Shown here: piece by piece, positions 1-6,910 of the stretch
Layout of the letters: each line of letters starts with the position of its first letter
Numbering within the stretch: the stretch's first letter is position 1
Assembly: GCA_934622035.1 (NCBI GenBank)
Contig: CAKTVG010000033.1
Coordinates: 1-17,247, forward strand
Source: an uncultured Oscillospiraceae bacterium
GTDB lineage: Bacteria; Bacillota; Clostridia; Oscillospirales; Oscillospiraceae
Length of the DNA: 17,247 nt
Direction: 5' to 3'
Translations under genes and position numbers: made by a program
The notes under the pieces: generated by a model
The model's input: the letters and a program-made list of their open reading frames with translations, nothing else
What the model was told of the DNA's origin: nothing
Databases searched by the model: none

Positions 1-817
1 CGTAATAACGTTCTCTGATAAACTGCTCCTCGCTGTCGGTCCCCAGGGCAAACAGCAGGCAGGGGCGCCCCTCGATCACCCGGTGTTCGTCCAGATACAG
101 AAGCGTCAGCCCCAGCTCTTCCGAATAATAGCGCACCTCGTCCGCCTCAAGCAGCAGCTCGGTGGCAATGCGGACGTTCGGATTCTCCTCCGGATAGACG
201 GAAAAATCATAAACCCCTTCGCCGAAGTTCAGCTTTCCGTCCTTCAGCGACAGCATCGGCCGAAATTCGCAGGCCCTACCGTCCGCGGAAATCAGCACGT
301 TCGCGTAAAGGTCACTGACATTGCAGCGCAGAAGAATCGTCTCCCCCGGCGCGCCCTCATAGAGCGGCGCTTGCCTGTCATCAATGCAAGCACCGCTTTC
401 GCCCATTTCGGACGGGTAAATTGTCAGGCTTCCGCCCTCGCGCGGCGCAAGCAGATATACCTCGCCGCCCTCATGCAGCACAACGGTGCTGTCTGCCAGG
501 AAGGAGTATTCCCGCCCCAGATCGCTGTCCAGTATCTGCGCACGCAGCTGCTCTGCCGTGCAGTCCTCGGCTGCGGGACCGGCAGCCGCTGCACCGATCC
601 GGCAGCCCGTCAGCTCCATGCACTCCCGGAGCGCCTACAGGGACGGATCCGCAATTTCCGTTGGTTCCGGCGCTGCTTCCGATTCCGGTTCTGTCGGCGC
701 CGCCGCAGCGGAAGACGGAGCCGGCATCCGGCTTCCCCGCGCCAGCCCGGAAAGAATGCCGCAGCCGGACAGAAGCGACAAAGCCAGCAAGAGCGGCATT
801 AGTTTCCTGAATTTCAT
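1..817 (-). pseudogene. Lipoprotein gene interrupted by in-frame TAG, runs off left edge
   Basis: The start at 817 opens a clear lipoprotein signal peptide: a KFRK n-region, a Leu-rich core and the lipobox LSGC with Cys19. A low-complexity Ala/Pro/Glu/Ser linker follows, typical of a tether to the membrane. After DPSL (residue 60) there is a TAG at 635-637, but the same frame then stays open for 211 codons to the window edge and reads like protein (ALRECMELTGC, then VRYYSEELGLTLLYLDEH). The simplest reading is a CAG-to-TAG nonsense change at a Gln codon. The start lies one base after the stop of the upstream surface-protein gene, so the two are in one operon. The extracellular domain is not a family I recognise. 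Recoding or readthrough of the TAG is possible but less likely, because the neighbouring genes are also broken. Confidence 0.72.
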
Positions 818-818
818 G

Positions 819-2151
819 TTAACTCTCTTTTCTGCGCTTCACCAGAAGCAGCACGACGCACAGTGCAAGAGCGGAAAGCAGCAGCGCCGCAGTCCAATAG
901 AGCAGGCCCGCGCTGCCGGTCTTCGGCGAATTGCCGCCGTCATCCTTTTTCCCCTCGTCCGGCTTTTCCGGCTTATCGGGATTGGGCTTATCCGGATTGG
1001 GGTTGGGCTTATCGGGATCCGGATCAGGAGCCGGGCTCTTATCCCGATAGATGGCCAGAACCTCCAGATCGTCTTCAACGGTGATGCTGTCGCCGGGCTG
1101 ATACAACGTATCGCCGATCTGCCAGCCGCCAAACTCCTTGCCACCGTGGGCGGTAAAGCCGCAGTCCGGCAGCGTGACGGACGTACCGCTCTGCGCCGTC
1201 AGGGGCAGCATGGCGCCGCCAATGCCCTCGCCCATATGGTAGGTGACGGTGTAGGTAACGGCAGCAGGTGGCGCATCCTCCAGTACGGCATGGATTTCCA
1301 CCTCCACAGTGCCCATGGTGAAGGACGCACCGTTGGGATCGGTGGCATTGGTGAGCACCACGCCGCTGACGACCTCCCATTTCTTGAAGCGCCTGCCCTC
1401 CGGGACGGCTCCGAGCCTCAGGGTAACGGTCTCGCCTTCGGCTGCCTTCTTGACGGTCTTGCCCCCCCACAAGGGCTGCACCGCCGTCCACCTTGACGGT
1501 GTGCGTTTCTTTGATGATGTCGGCAAACCTTGTCGCCGTGCAGCCGGCGCGGCTGCATTTATAGGCGGTAGTTTCTGCGGTGCAGTGGGCAGTATCCACT
1601 ACCCAGTCGTGACCAAGGGCGGGGGTATAGCAATCATCCTTGACGGTGACCGATGGATCCGGCCGAGCCAGTGCAGCTTCCAGATCCTCGGTGATTTGCA
1701 GCTCATGACCGCTGAGCGCAAAGGACAGGCGGCGCATACGGTTATTGCAGAGAATGATTCTGCCGTCCGGATCGGCAAAGCAGATGCCCATAGGCAGCTT
1801 GTCGGTGGCTTCCCTGATGGAAAACGGCGACAGCTCGTTTTTTCTGCGGCGGTATTCCCTGGGCAGCGCAATGACAAAGTGGATCGCCACAAGGACGATA
1901 ACCGCAGCGAACAGGAGCCAGGGTGCGCCGGTCAGAAATGCGTTCTTACCCTCGTCAGGGTCGCCCTGGGTGACCGAGAACAGCAGCGTCAGCAAAATGA
2001 CAAAATGCACGTTGCAGGGCAGACTGCGCAGCAGCTGCTTGCTGCGGAGTATCTGGTACAGGAATAGGCCCAGCTCCAGCTCTGCCTCTGCAAACAGGAG
2101 CAGCGGAATGACGGTCTGTCCAAAGGCGGAGAGAGAAGAAAAAGCACTCAT
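819..2151 (-). pseudogene. PAS-sensor-like N-terminus joined to LPXTG-type surface protein C-terminus, frameshifted
   Basis: The start at 2151 overlaps the preceding stop (ATGA). Residues 1-100 contain several hydrophobic segments, followed by a basic stretch and a PAS-like segment (about 110-160, with GICFADPDGRIILCNN) as in sensor histidine kinases. No kinase domain follows. From about residue 165 the protein becomes a surface protein: a Cys/His repeat (GHDWVVDTAHC, YKCSRAGC), an InlB-type B-repeat-like domain (KEFGGWQIGDTLYQPGD), a Pro/Asp/Asn/Lys spacer, an SPKTG sorting-like motif, a hydrophobic helix and the tail KRRKES. The frame breaks at a G7 tract on the minus strand (C7 at about 1462-1468); removing one G restores VGGKTVKK. 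The surface half, if translated, would be wall-anchored by sortase. The join of a sensor to a surface protein suggests a deletion fusion, or less likely an assembly chimera. Confidence 0.68.
961..1026 (-). repeat. Short in-gene repeat encoding Pro/Asp/Lys wall-spanning spacer
   Basis: Imperfect tandem copies of a unit like GGGCTTATCGGGATT (plus strand) encode repeated PNPDKP/DPDKP peptides just before the SPKTG sorting-like signal. Such spacers usually carry a surface protein through the cell wall. Confidence 0.6.
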
Positions 2152-2428
2152 TTTGCTGCACCTCCTTCCGCCAGGAACACGATATGCCGGTAGTCCTCGT
2201 CCGCCTCATAGCGGACATTGGGCTTGGCGGCAAAAGCCGAGAGATCCGCCTTACAGCAGACATTCAGCGACAGGCGCAGCCCCTCTGCTTTTGCAAGGCT
2301 CACCTGCACGCTCGTTAATTGTTCAAGATCGGCCTCCACCACCGATTCGTAAAAAAGGTATATGCCACCACGGCGGCGAGAACAGCCACGCCGCCGGTGA
2401 TCAAGGTTTTCCTCTTCTGTTCGGCTAT
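2148..2428 (-). pseudogene. Small single-span membrane protein, frameshifted
   Basis: In one frame the minus strand encodes AEQKRKTLITGGVAVLAAVV, a basic N-terminus followed by a membrane helix ending AYTFF. In the next frame it continues YESVVEADLEQLTSVQVSLA and runs to the stop at 2148. The two halves join if the T6 tract near 2351-2356 (plus-strand A6) is lengthened by one base, so this is a one-base deletion in a homopolymer. A ribosome binding site (AAAGAGG) lies seven bases before the codon at 2426-2428, but that codon is ATA rather than ATG, which may be a second lesion or a rare start. The gene overlaps the next by four bases (ATGA), implying translational coupling. No family is recognised; the soluble part is about 65 residues. 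Confidence 0.6.
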
Positions 2429-2481
2429 CTTCTTGCCTCTTTTCTGCGCTTTTGACTACTGAGTATAAAAATACATTATGC

Positions 2482-2509
2482 AGTATAGCACAGACGCTGG
2501 CTTTTTCAA
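2482..2509 (-). promoter_or_regulatory. Promoter of the broken surface operon
   Basis: On the minus strand TTGAAA (2504-2509) and TATACT (2482-2487) are separated by 16 bases, a near-consensus sigma-A promoter. It lies about 55 bases upstream of the ribosome binding site of the first gene. Confidence 0.65.
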
Positions 2510-2573
2510 TGTGATACCGGGGAACAATTCGTATGTTATTTGTAGAACGATCATACATCCTGGACGAGCGGAT

Positions 2574-2599
2574 AAAAAATATGAGGGATAGGCCCTCAT
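2574..2599 (-). terminator. Second intrinsic terminator downstream of gap
   Basis: On the minus strand ATGAGGG and CCCTCAT form a 7-bp stem with a 5-nt loop, followed after one base by six T residues (2574-2579). A TGTGTTA/TAACACA dyad lies just upstream. It probably backs up the gap terminator and insulates the operon starting near 2480. Confidence 0.55.
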
Positions 2600-2693
2600 G
2601 TGTTAAAGCAAAGCTAACACACCAATGGCTCTCCCCCCTCCGGTTTTGCTGCCCAATCTGTTTGATAAACCTACATTTTTCGCCCTCCTCCGG

Positions 2694-2729
2694 AAAACAA
2701 AAAGGCGGCGCAGCAAAAAGCTGCGCCGC
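2694..2729 (-). terminator. Intrinsic terminator of gap
   Basis: A perfect 10-bp stem (GCGGCGCAGC / GCTGCGCCGC) with a 5-nt loop is followed on the minus strand by CTTTTTGTTTT. It starts 15 bases after the gap stop codon. Confidence 0.9.
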
Positions 2730-2744
2730 GCTTGCTGTTTGAAA

Positions 2745-3758
2745 TTATTCGGCGTGGTCGACGCTGTACATGTGCTTGATGAGCTCGAGAACCTTGTTGG
2801 AGTAGCCGATCTCATTGTCGTACCAAGAAACGACCTTGACGAAGGTGTCGGTCAGAGCGATGCCGGCCTTTGCGTCGAAGATGGAGGTACGGGTGTCGCC
2901 CAGGAAGTCGGAGGAAACAACGGCCTCGTCGGTGTAGCCGAGGATGCCCTTGAGCTCGCCTTCGGAGGCTTCCTTCATTGCGGCGCAGATTTCGTCGTAG
3001 GAAGCGGGCTTTGCCAGGTTGACAGTCAGGTCAACGACGGAGACGTCCAGGGTCGGAACACGCATGGACATGCCGGTCAGCTTGCCGTTCAGGGACGGGA
3101 TGACCTTGCCGACAGCCTTTGCAGCGCCGGTGGAGGAGGGGATGATGTTGCCGGAAGCAGCGCGGCCGCCTCTCCAGTCCTTCAGGGACGGGCCGTCAAC
3201 GGTCTTCTGGGTTGCGGTGGTGGAGTGCACGGTGGTCATCAGGCCATCGGTGATGCCGAACTTGTCGTTCAGAACCTTGGCAATCGGAGCCAGGCAGTTG
3301 GTGGTGCAGGAAGCGTTGGAGACGAAGTTCATGTCGGTGGTGTACTTGTCGAGGTTGACGCCGCAGACGAACATCGGAGTGTCGTCCTTGGACGGAGCGG
3401 ACATGACGACCTTCTTTGCGCCGGCTTCCAGGTGGCCCTGTGCCTTTTCCTTGGTCAGGAACAGACCGGTGGATTCGACGACGTACTCAGCGCCCAGCTT
3501 GCCCCAGGGCAGATCAGCGGGGTTGCGCTCTGCGGTGATGGGAATCTCGTGGCCGTTGACGATGATGGACTTCTCGGTGGATTCCACGGTGCCGTTGAAC
3601 TGGCCGTGCATGGTGTCGTACTTCAGCATGTAAGCGAGGTAGTCAGCGGGGCACAGGTCGTTGATGCCGACGATCTCGATCTCAGGGAAGTTGACGCTTG
3701 CGCGGAAGACCATACGGCCGATGCGTCCAAAACCATTGATACCAACTTTGATAGACAT
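2745..3758 (-). CDS. gap: Glyceraldehyde-3-phosphate dehydrogenase (type I)
   Basis: This enzyme oxidises and phosphorylates glyceraldehyde-3-phosphate to 1,3-bisphosphoglycerate in cytoplasmic glycolysis, reducing NAD. The protein has 337 residues, the usual length. It shows the Rossmann start KVGINGFGRIGR, an Asp at residue 34 (GINDL) that favours NAD over NADP, the catalytic motif SNASCTTNCLAPIAK with Cys151, and His178 in TVHSTTATQ. I place the start at 3758 (MSIKVG), where GGAGG sits eight bases upstream; the ATG five codons earlier overlaps that ribosome binding site. Codon choice looks narrow, as expected for a highly expressed gene. It appears to be a single-gene transcript, with its own promoter upstream and a strong terminator downstream. 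Confidence 0.98.
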   Translation of the reverse strand: MSIKVGINGFGRIGRMVFRASVNFPEIEIVGINDLCPADYLAYMLKYDTMHGQFNGTVESTEKSIIVNGHEIPITAERNPADLPWGKLGAEYVVESTGLFLTKEKAQGHLEAGAKKVVMSAPSKDDTPMFVCGVNLDKYTTDMNFVSNASCTTNCLAPIAKVLNDKFGITDGLMTTVHSTTATQKTVDGPSLKDWRGGRAASGNIIPSSTGAAKAVGKVIPSLNGKLTGMSMRVPTLDVSVVDLTVNLAKPASYDEICAAMKEASEGELKGILGYTDEAVVSSDFLGDTRTSIFDAKAGIALTDTFVKVVSWYDNEIGYSNKVLELIKHMYSVDHAE

Positions 3759-3845
3759 ATTGTTTTCCTCCATTATTTAAGATACGCCGGTCGATGCCGA
3801 CGCCACTTTAGGAAATCGTGCGGGAATTCTTATTCCAGCGTCCTT

Positions 3846-3874
3846 ATTATATACGATAATTTTTCATAGTGCAA
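3846..3874 (-). promoter_or_regulatory. Promoter of gap
   Basis: On the minus strand TTGCAC (3869-3874) and a perfect TATAAT (3846-3851) are 17 bases apart, in an A/T-rich stretch. Transcription would start about 80 bases before the gap start codon. Confidence 0.7.
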
Positions 3875-3951
3875 CCGTCAAAATTCATCAATTTGTACCA
3901 GATTCATATAAATTTTTGAGAATTGTGCGAGGTTCCGCTATGATTTTCTTT

Positions 3952-4158
3952 TTAAAGCTTTGTAAAACGGCGGTATGTCTTTCCGTCGCGCTCAACTGTC
4001 TCGTTCCACATAGACGCCGGGCGCACCCAGACGCTGAAATCGTCGTAAAGCTTGCGATAGACGACCATCTCCTCCAGCGTTTCGGAATGGCGGGCCGTGA
4101 AGAGAACTTCGTATTCTTTTCCTTTGAAATGGCGGTATTTTCCGGGCTCAATGGGCAT
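3952..4158 (-). CDS. DUF1653 family small protein
   Basis: A 68-residue protein beginning MPIEPGKYRHFKGKEYEVLF, matching the single-domain DUF1653 family. The motif Y-R-H-F-K-G-K-x-Y at the start and a W-x-R-P-x-x-M-W segment near residue 49 are the landmarks; this family is usually 60-80 residues, so the gene is complete. The molecular role of DUF1653 is unknown. It is cytoplasmic, with no signal or membrane helix. AGGAGGGAGAATT precedes the ATG, a strong ribosome binding site. The gene has its own promoter and lies in the same direction as gap, but the separate gap promoter implies independent transcription. Confidence 0.85.
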   Translation of the reverse strand: MPIEPGKYRHFKGKEYEVLFTARHSETLEEMVVYRKLYDDFSVWVRPASMWNETVERDGKTYRRFTKL

Positions 4159-4180
4159 AATTCTCCCTCCTTTTGCCTAC

Positions 4181-4209
4181 AGTATAGCGCATCCGCCGTG
4201 CCGGGGCAA
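4181..4209 (-). promoter_or_regulatory. Promoter of the DUF1653 gene
   Basis: On the minus strand TTGCCC (4204-4209), a 17-base spacer and TATACT (4181-4186) lie just upstream of the ribosome binding site, implying a very short leader. Confidence 0.6.
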
Positions 4210-4251
4210 GGATTTTTTCTGCACGGATGCGGCGTGCCCCTTGCGGGTAGC

Positions 4252-4365
4252 CCCTACGGCGGATTCGAATTCCCGCTGCATCCGTAGGGCCACGGCGTGC
4301 CGTGGCCGCGTGTAGGAATTTGTAAATCCGTGATTGCCTACACCGGGCGCGGCAGAGCCACGCCC
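4252..4365. repeat. Cluster of three REP-like intergenic hairpins
   Basis: Three adjacent dyads fill the gap between rodA and the DUF1653 gene. The first has CCCTACGG (4252-4259) and CCGTAGGG (4282-4289) around a 22-nt loop. The second is GGCCACGGC/GCCGTGGCC (4288-4307) with a 2-nt loop. The third is GGGCGCGGC/GCCACGCCC (4345-4365) with a 3-nt loop and one mismatch. Each is next to a GTAGG or CCTAC motif. This resembles the palindromic GTAGGGGC-type intergenic repeats common in Clostridia genomes. No gene is evident here. Confidence 0.6.
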
Positions 4366-4419
4366 CTACGCAACGGTTCAAATTTATACTGCATCTCGTA
4401 AGGCGGCACACGAATGTGA

Positions 4420-4456
4420 AAGCCGCCCGTTCCGGCATATCCGGAGCGGGCGGCTT
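4420..4456 (-). terminator. Terminator hairpin after rodA-like gene
   Basis: AAGCCGCCCG (4420-4429) pairs with CGGGCGGCTT (4447-4456), with a further TCCG/CGGA pairing inside. On the minus strand it starts 12 bases after the stop codon and is followed by a short T-rich stretch (TTTCAC). The stem is strong but the U tract is weak. Confidence 0.75.
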
Positions 4457-4467
4457 GCGTAGCTGTG

Positions 4468-5619
4468 TCAATAGGGGCGGATATAGTGCGCGCTGATGTC
4501 CGGCGCGGGGCGCATCCGGATGCCGGAGACGATTCCGGCCGCCAGGAAGGACGTAATGAGCGAGCTGCCGCCGTAGCTGAAGAAGGGCAGCGCCAGGCCG
4601 ATAACCGGGAAGAGGCCGAGGCAGACGCCGATGTTGATGAGGATCTGAAACAGGAACATGGACGCAACGCCGAGGCAGATCAGGCGGTTCATATAGTCCG
4701 GCGATTTGATGCCGACATAGATGCACCGCGCGACGATCGCCAGGAGCAGAAGAAGGACCGCCATGCAGCCGATAAGGCCGAGCTGCTCGCCGATGGAGCA
4801 GAAGATGGAGTCCGTGTGCCGCGCGGGAAGGGCGGCGGAATTCGTCAGATCGCCGTGGAACAGCCCTTGACCGGACAGGCCGCCGTTGCGTAAGGCTTCG
4901 AGGTTCTTGTTCGTCTGCCAGAGGACGCCCTCGCCCGTGGGGTCGATCGTCGGATCAATCAGCGCGAGGATGCGGTTTTTCTGGTCGGTGCGGAGCACGT
5001 GCTTCCACAGGTAGGGGCTGGCCGCCGCGAAGGCGCCCGCGCCGCCGAGGAACCACCAGCCGCTCACGCCGCCGGCATAGGCCATGACGAGGAAGATGAA
5101 GACGAAAATCAGCGCGACGCCCATGTCCTTGGAAATCACGACGATCTCCGCGACGATAAAGAGCATGTTGCCTGTGAGCGCCGGGACGCAGCGCAGAGAG
5201 GAGACGTGATTGCGGTGCACGCTCATGGTTTTCGCCAGGATAATGATATACGTGAGCTTGCAGACCTCCGCCGGCTGGATATTAAAGGGCAGGAAGGGAA
5301 AGTGCAGCCAGCTTCGGTTGCCGGTGCTGCCCTCGACGCCCCAGACCAGCAGCATCGCGATAAACACGGCGTTGAACAGGAAGAGGATCGTCCGCTGTCC
5401 CGCCAGGATGTCGATGTCCAGCGCGGTCATGGCGAGATAAATCAGCACACCGGCAACGAGCGAGCCGCTCTGGATGACCATCATGCGCGTATTACCCTCG
5501 AGATACGTGGCGGCGTAGATCATCACAAGGCCGAAGATCGATGCCACGACGCACAGCGCAAGCAGGATCATATCGCCCTTTTTGAAGATTTCAAGCAGCT
5601 TTGCTGCGAACTTTTTCAT
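4468..5619 (-). CDS. rodA: SEDS-family peptidoglycan glycosyltransferase (RodA/FtsW)
   Basis: A 383-residue multi-pass membrane protein of the RodA/FtsW/SpoVE family, which polymerises lipid II into glycan strands with a partner class B PBP. About ten hydrophobic segments are visible. Family landmarks include NRSWLHFP followed by FNIQPAE near 101-118, the extracellular LPARHTDSIF segment with Asp270 in the position of the SEDS catalytic Asp, and PFFSYGGSS at 345-353. Compared with many RodA proteins the usual LPE before HTD is LPA and the usual GEE is GEQ. The GGAGGTGATGCC ribosome binding site fixes the start at 5619. It has its own promoter, divergent from tsaE. RodA (elongation) is favoured over FtsW from the overall pattern, but the assignment between the two is not certain. 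Confidence 0.9.
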   Translation of the reverse strand: MKKFAAKLLEIFKKGDMILLALCVVASIFGLVMIYAATYLEGNTRMMVIQSGSLVAGVLIYLAMTALDIDILAGQRTILFLFNAVFIAMLLVWGVEGSTGNRSWLHFPFLPFNIQPAEVCKLTYIIILAKTMSVHRNHVSSLRCVPALTGNMLFIVAEIVVISKDMGVALIFVFIFLVMAYAGGVSGWWFLGGAGAFAAASPYLWKHVLRTDQKNRILALIDPTIDPTGEGVLWQTNKNLEALRNGGLSGQGLFHGDLTNSAALPARHTDSIFCSIGEQLGLIGCMAVLLLLLAIVARCIYVGIKSPDYMNRLICLGVASMFLFQILINIGVCLGLFPVIGLALPFFSYGGSSLITSFLAAGIVSGIRMRPAPDISAHYIRPY

Positions 5620-5652
5620 GGCATCACCTCCGTACTTCCTTCTTTGTCCTTT

Positions 5653-5681
5653 ATTCTACCATTCTTCGCCGCGGTTGTAAA
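5653..5681 (-). promoter_or_regulatory. Promoter of rodA-like gene
   Basis: On the minus strand TTTACA (5676-5681), a 17-base spacer and TAGAAT (5653-5658) with an upstream TGG (extended -10 pattern). It is back to back with the tsaE promoter, 28 bases away. Confidence 0.6.
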
Positions 5682-5709
5682 CAGGAAAGTAAATCGCGGG
5701 AAGTATGTT

Positions 5710-5738
5710 TTGCAAACCGCGGGGAAATATGCTACAAT
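5710..5738 (+). promoter_or_regulatory. Promoter of the tsaE-tsaB-upp operon
   Basis: TTGCAA (5710-5715), a 17-base spacer and TACAAT (5733-5738) preceded by TGC, giving an extended -10. It lies about 30 bases before the tsaE start. Confidence 0.7.
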
Positions 5739-5769
5739 AAAAAGAAAGAACACCGGAAGGTGGGAGAGT

Positions 5770-6207
5770 ATGCAATTTATCACCAACAGCCCCGAGGAGA
5801 CCGAGCTTCTGGGCAGGCGGCTGGCGCAGACGCTTCAGGGCGGCGAGATCATCGCCTACCTCGGCGAGCTTGGCGCGGGAAAGACCGCCTTTACCCGCGG
5901 GCTTGCGCAGGGCCTGGGCATTTCCATGCGCGTGACCAGCCCGACCTACACCATCGTCAATGAATATACCGGCGGCAGGCTGCCGCTGTTCCATTTTGAT
6001 ATGTATCGGCTCGGCTCGTCCGAGGAGCTGTTCGACATCGGGTGGGAGGATTATCTCGCCCGCGGCGGCGTCTGTGCAGTGGAGTGGAGCGAAAACGTCG
6101 CCGACGCGATGGACGGCGCGATCACCGTGAAAATCGAAAAATGCGGGGAGAATTCCCGCAAGATCACCATGGAAGGGAGCGCTTTGGATGCGGATTCTGG
6201 CATTTGA
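5770..6207 (+). CDS. tsaE: tRNA t6A biosynthesis ATPase TsaE
   Basis: TsaE is the ATPase that works with TsaB and TsaD to place threonylcarbamoyl on A37 of ANN-decoding tRNAs in the cytoplasm. The protein has 145 residues, normal for the family. The P-loop GELGAGKT is at 32-39, followed by the family motifs SPTYTIVNEY (57-66), FHFDMYRL (74-81) and AVEWSE (103-108). The start at 5770 follows GGTGGGAGAGT. Longer in-frame extensions upstream have no such site and would cross the promoter. It overlaps tsaB by 20 bases, so the two are co-translated. Confidence 0.96.
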   Translation: MQFITNSPEETELLGRRLAQTLQGGEIIAYLGELGAGKTAFTRGLAQGLGISMRVTSPTYTIVNEYTGGRLPLFHFDMYRLGSSEELFDIGWEDYLARGGVCAVEWSENVADAMDGAITVKIEKCGENSRKITMEGSALDADSGI

Positions 6208-6910
6208 AACCTCGGCGAAGGCGGCCTCCGCCGCACTGCTGGAGGAGGACGTGCTTCTGGGCGAGTTCTATCTCAACTGCGGCCAGACGCACAGCCGCAC
6301 GCTAATGCGAATGGCCGAGGAGCTTCTGGAAAACTGTGCGCTGACGCCTGCGGACGTCACGGCCGTCGCCTGCGCGGCGGGACCGGGCAGCTTTACCGGC
6401 GTGCGCATCGGCGTAGCCGCGGCGAAGGGCTTCGCCTGGGGCAGGGAGCTGCCCTGCGTGGGTGTTTCCACGCTGGAGGCGATGGCATACTCGGCGCAGT
6501 GCTTTGCGGGCGTAATCTGCTGCGCGATGGATGCGCGGCGCTCGCAGGTATACAACGCACTGTTTGAATGCTCCGGCGGCGTCATAAGCCGGTTGACCCC
6601 TGACAGAGCAATCTCCATCGAAGAATTGGGGAAAGACCTACAAAAAATCGAGAAACCGAAAATAATGGTTGGCGATGGGGCGCTTTTGTGTTATAATACG
6701 CTTGGTAAGTTGGGCTGCGGCGGCATTCTTGCGCCGGAGCAATCGAGAATGCAGCGTGCCTCGGGCGTGGCGCTGCTGGCGCGCAGGATGCTCCTGGAGG
6801 GAGCGGAGGGCGACGGCGCGGCGCTTGTGCCAAACTATCTGCGGCTTTCGCAGGCGGAACGGGAACGCGCGGAGCGGCTGCGGACACAGAAGGAGTGTAA
6901 CAATGGGTAA
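6188..6910 (+). CDS. tsaB: tRNA t6A biosynthesis protein TsaB
   Basis: TsaB is the non-catalytic ASKHA-fold partner of TsaD in the t6A-synthesising complex. The 240-residue protein starts MRILAFETSAKAASAAL and has the nucleotide-fold motif GPGSFTGVRIG at 65-75 and a conserved His-Ser (QTHSRTL, about 33-39). A GGAAGGG site precedes the ATG. In many Firmicutes rimI and tsaD follow tsaB; here tsaB overlaps upp directly by eight bases, so tsaD and rimI must lie elsewhere. The C-terminal half is divergent, as is common for TsaB. Confidence 0.95.
   Translation: MRILAFETSAKAASAALLEEDVLLGEFYLNCGQTHSRTLMRMAEELLENCALTPADVTAVACAAGPGSFTGVRIGVAAAKGFAWGRELPCVGVSTLEAMAYSAQCFAGVICCAMDARRSQVYNALFECSGGVISRLTPDRAISIEELGKDLQKIEKPKIMVGDGALLCYNTLGKLGCGGILAPEQSRMQRASGVALLARRMLLEGAEGDGAALVPNYLRLSQAERERAERLRTQKECNNG

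Noticed and set aside
2559..2693. Possible riboswitch or T-box leader upstream of the broken operon
   Set aside because: Hairpins and a terminator are present, but no conserved riboswitch or T-box core was recognised, and the operon promoter lies downstream of this stretch. It is better read as tandem terminators after gap.
2625..3869. A 414-residue open frame on the plus strand
   Set aside because: It is antisense to gap. The gap frame has catalytic motifs, a ribosome binding site, a promoter and a terminator; the plus frame has none and its composition reflects biased codons.
4261..4284. GATTCGAATTCCCGC looked like the T-arm of a tRNA
   Set aside because: There is no acceptor stem, anticodon arm or D-arm around it; it lies in the loop of a hairpin repeat.
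4999..6207. A long plus-strand open frame that includes tsaE
   Set aside because: The upstream part is antisense to the rodA-like gene and crosses both promoters. TsaE homology begins at 5770 with its own ribosome binding site.
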